A DNA stretch of 64,000 bases from Bacillota bacterium (lineage in GTDB: Bacteria > Bacillota > Sulfobacillia > JACIYH01): NCBI GenBank assembly GCA_040757085.1, contig JBFLXJ010000023.1, positions 190,457 to 254,456 of the forward strand. The letters are read 5' to 3'. The stretch's first letter is position 1. Every line of letters starts with the position of its first letter. A program made the position numbers and the translations under genes. Below the pieces are notes generated by a model that searched no databases, had not been told where the DNA came from, and saw only the letters and a program-made list of their open reading frames with translations. Below are positions 60,508 to 64,000 of this stretch, in pieces.

Positions 60508-61773
60508 TTGTTCTTCAAGGTGGTGACAGTGCGGCAGGCACAGGAGAAAATCCTGGCCACATTGGCGGCTCCGCCGTCGGGGGGGGCTGGGGCGCCCGGG
60601 CACGCCCGGGCGGTTGAGTTGGTGGGGCTGGAGGAAGCCCTGGGCAGGGTGCTGGCTGCGGACCTGGTGGCGCGCGAGGACGTGCCCGGGTTTGCGCGTT
60701 CCACGGTGGACGGGTATGCGGTGCGGGCCCAGGATACCTTCGGCGCCAGCGAATCTCTGCCCGCGTACCTGACGCTGGCGGGAGAACTGCGCATGGGGCA
60801 GGCGGCGGAGCGGCACCTGGGAGACGGCGAGTGCATGGCCGTGGCCACCGGGGGGGCGCTCCCCGCGGGCGCCGATGCGGTGGTCATGCTGGAGCACACC
60901 GAGACGCCCGGGGACGGCACGGTGGCCGTGATGCGGCCGGTTTCCCCGGGGGAGAACCTGGTGCGTCCCGGGGAGGACGTGGCTGCGGGCCAGGTGGTGA
61001 TCCGGCGGGGCCGCGTCCTGCGGGCGCCGGACCTGGGGGTGGCCGCCGCCCTGGGATATACGGAATTGCCGGTGTTCGTGCGTCCCCGGGTGGCCATCGT
61101 CTCCACGGGGGACGAACTGGTGCCTCCCGGGGAGACGCCGGGTCCGGGCCGGGTCCGGGACGTGAATTCTCATACTCTGGCGGCGGCGGTGCAGGCCGAG
61201 GGAGGGAACCCCCGCCTGCTGGGGATCGTGCCCGACGACCGTCCTGCCCTTGACCGTGCGCTGCAGGAAGGATTGCGGGCCGACTGCCTGCTGGTGTCGG
61301 GCGGTAGCTCGGTGGGTGCTCGCGACCTGGTGGCCCAGGCCATCGCTTCCCTGGGGGAACCCGGCATCCTGGTTCATGGCGTGGCCGTGAGGCCGGGCAA
61401 GCCCGTCATCGCCGCCGTTGCGCGCAGCAGGCCCATCTTCGGGTTGCCCGGCCATCCCGTATCCGCCCTGGTCACCTTTTACCTGCTGGTGCGCCCGGTG
61501 CTGCGATTCCTGGCGGGGGCAGAACCTTTCCCGGTGGAGGCAACCGTGCGTGCCCGTCTGGGGCGCAACCTGGCCTCCCGGCCGGGGGTGGAGGAGTACG
61601 TGCGGGTGAGTCTGTGCCGGGACGGCGGGGTGCTGGTGGCCCATCCCGTCCTGGGGAAGTCGGGGCTGATTTCCACCCTGGCGCGGGCCTGGGGGCTGGT
61701 GCGCATCCCGGCGGAGGCCACCGGCCTGGCCCAGGGTGAAGAGGTGGAGGTAATGCCGATCCTGCCCGTTTAA
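60508..61773 (+). CDS. moeA: Molybdopterin molybdenumtransferase MoeA (copy 1)
   Basis: Inserts molybdate or tungstate into adenylylated molybdopterin. Motifs in order: FARSTVDGYAVRAQDT near residue 63, VATGGALPAGADAVVMLEHT near 112, [19 protein letters not shown] near 197, VSGGSSVGARDLVAQA near 265, RPGKPVIAAV near 295 and GLPGHPVSALVTFY near 311, then a MoeA C-terminal beta domain. Length of 421 is normal. TTG 60508 follows GTGAGGCGG; GTG 60523 is an alternative. Followed by a second, fused MoeA. Confidence 0.93.
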   Translation: MFFKVVTVRQAQEKILATLAAPPSGGAGAPGHARAVELVGLEEALGRVLAADLVAREDVPGFARSTVDGYAVRAQDTFGASESLPAYLTLAGELRMGQAAERHLGDGECMAVATGGALPAGADAVVMLEHTETPGDGTVAVMRPVSPGENLVRPGEDVAAGQVVIRRGRVLRAPDLGVAAALGYTELPVFVRPRVAIVSTGDELVPPGETPGPGRVRDVNSHTLAAAVQAEGGNPRLLGIVPDDRPALDRALQEGLRADCLLVSGGSSVGARDLVAQAIASLGEPGILVHGVAVRPGKPVIAAVARSRPIFGLPGHPVSALVTFYLLVRPVLRFLAGAEPFPVEATVRARLGRNLASRPGVEEYVRVSLCRDGGVLVAHPVLGKSGLISTLARAWGLVRIPAEATGLAQGEEVEVMPILPV

Positions 61774-61838
61774 GAGAGGAGCCAGGGGGGGTACCATCCC
61801 TTCGTGGTGACCGCGGCTGGCGTGCTGGAGGTTGGAAA

Positions 61839-63764
61839 GTGTTGCGGAAGGACGTCTACCTGAAAACGGTGGCCTGGCAGGAGGCACAGGAGGTGTTCCT
61901 GGACGCCGTGCTGGGGCCGGGGCGCCAGGGGCGCACCGAGGGGGAACTGGTACCCACCGGCCGCGCGGTGGGCCGGGTCACCGCGGCGCCGGTGTTCGCT
62001 GCAGTCTCCTGGCCTCATTATCACGCCGCCGCCATGGACGGCGTGGCCGTGTCCAGCCGGGACGCGGCAGGGGCCAGCGAGTCTCATCCCGTGGTTCTCA
62101 GCCCGGACCGGTACGACCCGGTGGACACGGGTGACCCCCTGCCCCCCGGGCGCGACGCGGTCATCATGAGCGAGGATCTGCACCTCCTGCCCGACGGTCG
62201 CCTGGAGGTGATCGCCTCCGTGCCCCCCTGGGACAACGTGCGTCCCGTGGGGGAGGACGTGGTGGTCGGCGAGATGGTGGTCCCGGCCGGACACCGGTTG
62301 CGCCCCGTCGACGTGGGGGCGTTGCTGGCGGCAGGGGTGACCCAGGTACCGGTGCGGCGTCGTCCCCGGGTGGCCATCGTGCCTACGGGAGACGAACTGG
62401 TGCCCCCCGGCGAAGCCATGGCGCCGGGGCAGATCCCCGAATTCAACTCGGCTATCCTGGCCGGAATGCTGGCCGAGTGGGGAGCGGATCACGTGGTGTA
62501 CCCGCCGGTTCCGGATGACCCCGGGACCGTGCGGGAAGCCATGCTGCGGGCGGCGGGGGAATGCGACCTGGTGCTCACCATCGGGGGTTCCTCGGCCGGC
62601 TCGGGCGACTATACCGCCCGGGCCATGGCAGAGTGCGGCGAGGTGCTGGTGCACGGGGTCAACACCCGGCCGGGCAAGCCGGTAGTGTTGGGGAAGGTGG
62701 ACGGCAAGGCGGCGGTGGGTATCCCCGGGTACCCGGTGTCGGCCGTGCTGGCCATGGAACTGTTCGTGCGGCCCCTGGTGCTTGCCTGGCAGGGGCTTCC
62801 GCCCCCCGCCCGTGAGGTGGTGCGCGGGCGGCTGACCCGGCGCCTGGCCTCCAGTGCGGGAGTGGAGGAATTCGTGCGGGTGCGCGTGGGCCGGGTCGGG
62901 GATGAACTGGTGGTGACGCCTTTGCCCCGCGGAGCGGGAGTGACCACCAGCCTGGTGCGGGCCGATGGCTGGCTGGTGGTGCCCGCAGGGGTGGAAGGGT
63001 TCCCGGAGGGCCATGGGGTGGAGGTGCAGCTCCTGCGGAGCCGGGAGGAAATAGAGGGCCGCCTGCTGGTGACGGGAAGTCACGATCCCGCCCTGGACGT
63101 GGTGAGCAGCCTCATGAGTGAGCGGTTCCCCGGACTGGGACTGAGTTCCGCCAACGTGGGTAGCCTGGCCGGCCTGGTAGCTCTGGGGCGAGGGGAGTGC
63201 CATGCGGCGGGATGTCACCTGCTCGACCCCGAAAGCGGCGAGTACAATGTTGCCTACGTGCGGCGATTGCTTCCCGAACGCAGGGTGATCCTGTTTCCCC
63301 TGCACTTCCGGCAGCAGGGGATCATGGTGGGGAAGGGAAACCCCAAGGGGATCCACGGGATTGAAGATCTTGCCCGCCCGGATGTTACCTTTGTGAACCG
63401 CCAGCGGGGGTCGGGGACGCGGGTCCTGCTGGACTGGCTGCTCGGCCGGAAGGGAATCTCTCCCCGCCAGGTGAACGGTTATGCGCGGGAACTGTTCACC
63501 CACGCTCAGGTGGCCGTGGCCGTTGAGAGCGGGACGGCCGACGCTGGCCTGGGGGTGCTGAGCGCCGCCCGCGCCCTGGGGCTGGAGTTCATCCCGGTGG
63601 CCGAGGAGCGGTACGACCTGGCTTTCCTGCCCGAGACGTTCGGCGACGAGCGCGTCCGCGCCCTGGTGGAGGTGGTGCGGAGCGATGCCTTTGCCCGCGC
63701 CCTGGAGGCCATGGGCGGCTATCGACCGGCCGACGGCGACGGGCAGGAGGTCGGCCCGCTGTGA
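61839..63764 (+). CDS. MoeA fused to a periplasmic-binding-like (PBP/LysR-substrate) domain
   Basis: A 641-residue fusion. The MoeA part (residues 1-405) has [16 protein letters not shown] near 62, [20 protein letters not shown] near 183, [16 protein letters not shown] near 248 and [15 protein letters not shown] near 291. The C-terminal part (about 415-630) is a type 2 periplasmic-binding-like domain without a signal peptide ([20 protein letters not shown] near 436; [16 protein letters not shown] near 518). Known fusions of this kind are thought to sense or bind molybdate/tungstate or a cofactor intermediate. GTG 61839 has GGAGG 7 bases upstream. The two-MoeA arrangement may separate Mo from W insertion. 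Confidence 0.9.
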   Translation: MLRKDVYLKTVAWQEAQEVFLDAVLGPGRQGRTEGELVPTGRAVGRVTAAPVFAAVSWPHYHAAAMDGVAVSSRDAAGASESHPVVLSPDRYDPVDTGDPLPPGRDAVIMSEDLHLLPDGRLEVIASVPPWDNVRPVGEDVVVGEMVVPAGHRLRPVDVGALLAAGVTQVPVRRRPRVAIVPTGDELVPPGEAMAPGQIPEFNSAILAGMLAEWGADHVVYPPVPDDPGTVREAMLRAAGECDLVLTIGGSSAGSGDYTARAMAECGEVLVHGVNTRPGKPVVLGKVDGKAAVGIPGYPVSAVLAMELFVRPLVLAWQGLPPPAREVVRGRLTRRLASSAGVEEFVRVRVGRVGDELVVTPLPRGAGVTTSLVRADGWLVVPAGVEGFPEGHGVEVQLLRSREEIEGRLLVTGSHDPALDVVSSLMSERFPGLGLSSANVGSLAGLVALGRGECHAAGCHLLDPESGEYNVAYVRRLLPERRVILFPLHFRQQGIMVGKGNPKGIHGIEDLARPDVTFVNRQRGSGTRVLLDWLLGRKGISPRQVNGYARELFTHAQVAVAVESGTADAGLGVLSAARALGLEFIPVAEERYDLAFLPETFGDERVRALVEVVRSDAFARALEAMGGYRPADGDGQEVGPL

Positions 63765-63780
63765 GGGGGGGGCGACGGGG

Positions 63781-64000
63781 GTGCGGGATGCCTTCGGCCG
63801 GGAGATTAATTACTTGCGGGTCTCGGTGACCGACCGCTGCAACCTGCGCTGCCGCTACTGCATGCCCGAGGAGGGCGTGGAGTCCATCGCCCATGCCGAT
63901 GTCCTCCGCTACGAGGAGATCGAGCGGCTGGTGCGGGTGGCGGCGCGGCTGGGCTTCTGGCGGGTGCGGGTGACGGGCGGGGAGCCACTGGTGCGCAAGG
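63781..64000 (+). CDS. moaA: GTP 3',8-cyclase MoaA (3' end outside window)
   Basis: Radical-SAM enzyme that starts molybdopterin synthesis from GTP. The visible 73 residues contain the family N-terminus with the [4Fe-4S]/SAM motif [13 protein letters not shown] near residue 20 and [12 protein letters not shown] near 62. GTG 63781 lies 8 bases after GAGGGGGGGG. The gene continues past the window. It follows the fused MoeA by 16 bases, so the Mo-cofactor genes form one unit. Confidence 0.93.
   Translation, partial: MRDAFGREINYLRVSVTDRCNLRCRYCMPEEGVESIAHADVLRYEEIERLVRVAARLGFWRVRVTGGEPLVRK

Overview
The window is 64 kb of G+C-rich bacterial chromosome (roughly two thirds G+C by eye), packed with short-gap or overlapping genes almost all on the + strand, with many GTG and TTG starts after strong Shine-Dalgarno sequences. 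The gene set points to an anaerobic, high-G+C Bacillota (clostridial-type) organism. It has a glmS ribozyme ahead of glmS, rex-cdaA-cdaR, acpS-nnr-alr-EndoAI-EndoA, HdrA with FlxDCBA, an NADH-linked formate dehydrogenase, and thiolase plus 3-hydroxybutyryl-CoA dehydrogenase. The lineage is inferred from gene content only. No rRNA, tRNA, CRISPR array, insertion sequence or phage gene was seen.

Layout. 1-5196: hdrA (cut by the window start) and flxD-C-B-A, an electron-bifurcating NADH/heterodisulfide-reductase-type module. 5210-12507: polyprenyl diphosphate synthase, rex, cdaA, cdaR, glmM, glmS ribozyme, glmS (redox sensing, c-di-AMP, amino-sugar supply). 12649-16540: acpS, nnr, alr, and the EndoAI/EndoA toxin-antitoxin pair. 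16568-19409: PLP desulfhydrase, class I amidotransferase-like hydrolase, P1 peptidase. 19469-26585: a first cassette of MutL-type ASKHA ATPases paired with barrel-sandwich/KOW proteins. 26716-32197: a DUF483-like protein, family 4 UDG and the tsaE-tsaB-rimI-tsaD set, interrupted by a reverse-strand RHH/PIN toxin-antitoxin pair with its own promoter. 32277-39269: hexapeptide acyltransferase, three tandem M42 peptidases, ThiE/TenI-like protein, gamma carbonic anhydrase-like protein, DUF606 membrane protein, guaB, followed by a GNAT remnant. 39684-51774: a four-gene membrane operon closed by a strong terminator, then two ABC ATPases, two FtsX-like permeases, two more barrel-sandwich proteins and a third MutL-type ATPase. 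51953-64000: NuoF-like, FdhA, NuoE-like, FdhD, thiolase, Hbd, a small Cys protein, two MoeA genes (one fused to a periplasmic-binding-like domain) and the start of moaA.

The most novel part is the repeated pairing of a MutL-like ATPase with a multi-module barrel-sandwich protein. There are three pairs plus one divergent partner between two ABC ATPases, and no glutamate mutase gene anywhere in the window. The partner proteins vary by module: one or two barrel-sandwich units, with or without a C-terminal KOW-like domain, around a conserved core. The neighbours are small membrane proteins and an ABC exporter-type operon. This suggests a membrane-linked ATPase system not explained by the usual glutamate mutase MutL name; its function is unknown.

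The metabolic parts fit together. HdrA-Flx and the FdhA/NuoEF complex both link NAD(P)H to low-potential carriers, Rex could sense the NADH/NAD+ ratio, and the fdhD-moeA-moeA-moaA group supplies and inserts the Mo/W cofactor that FdhA needs.
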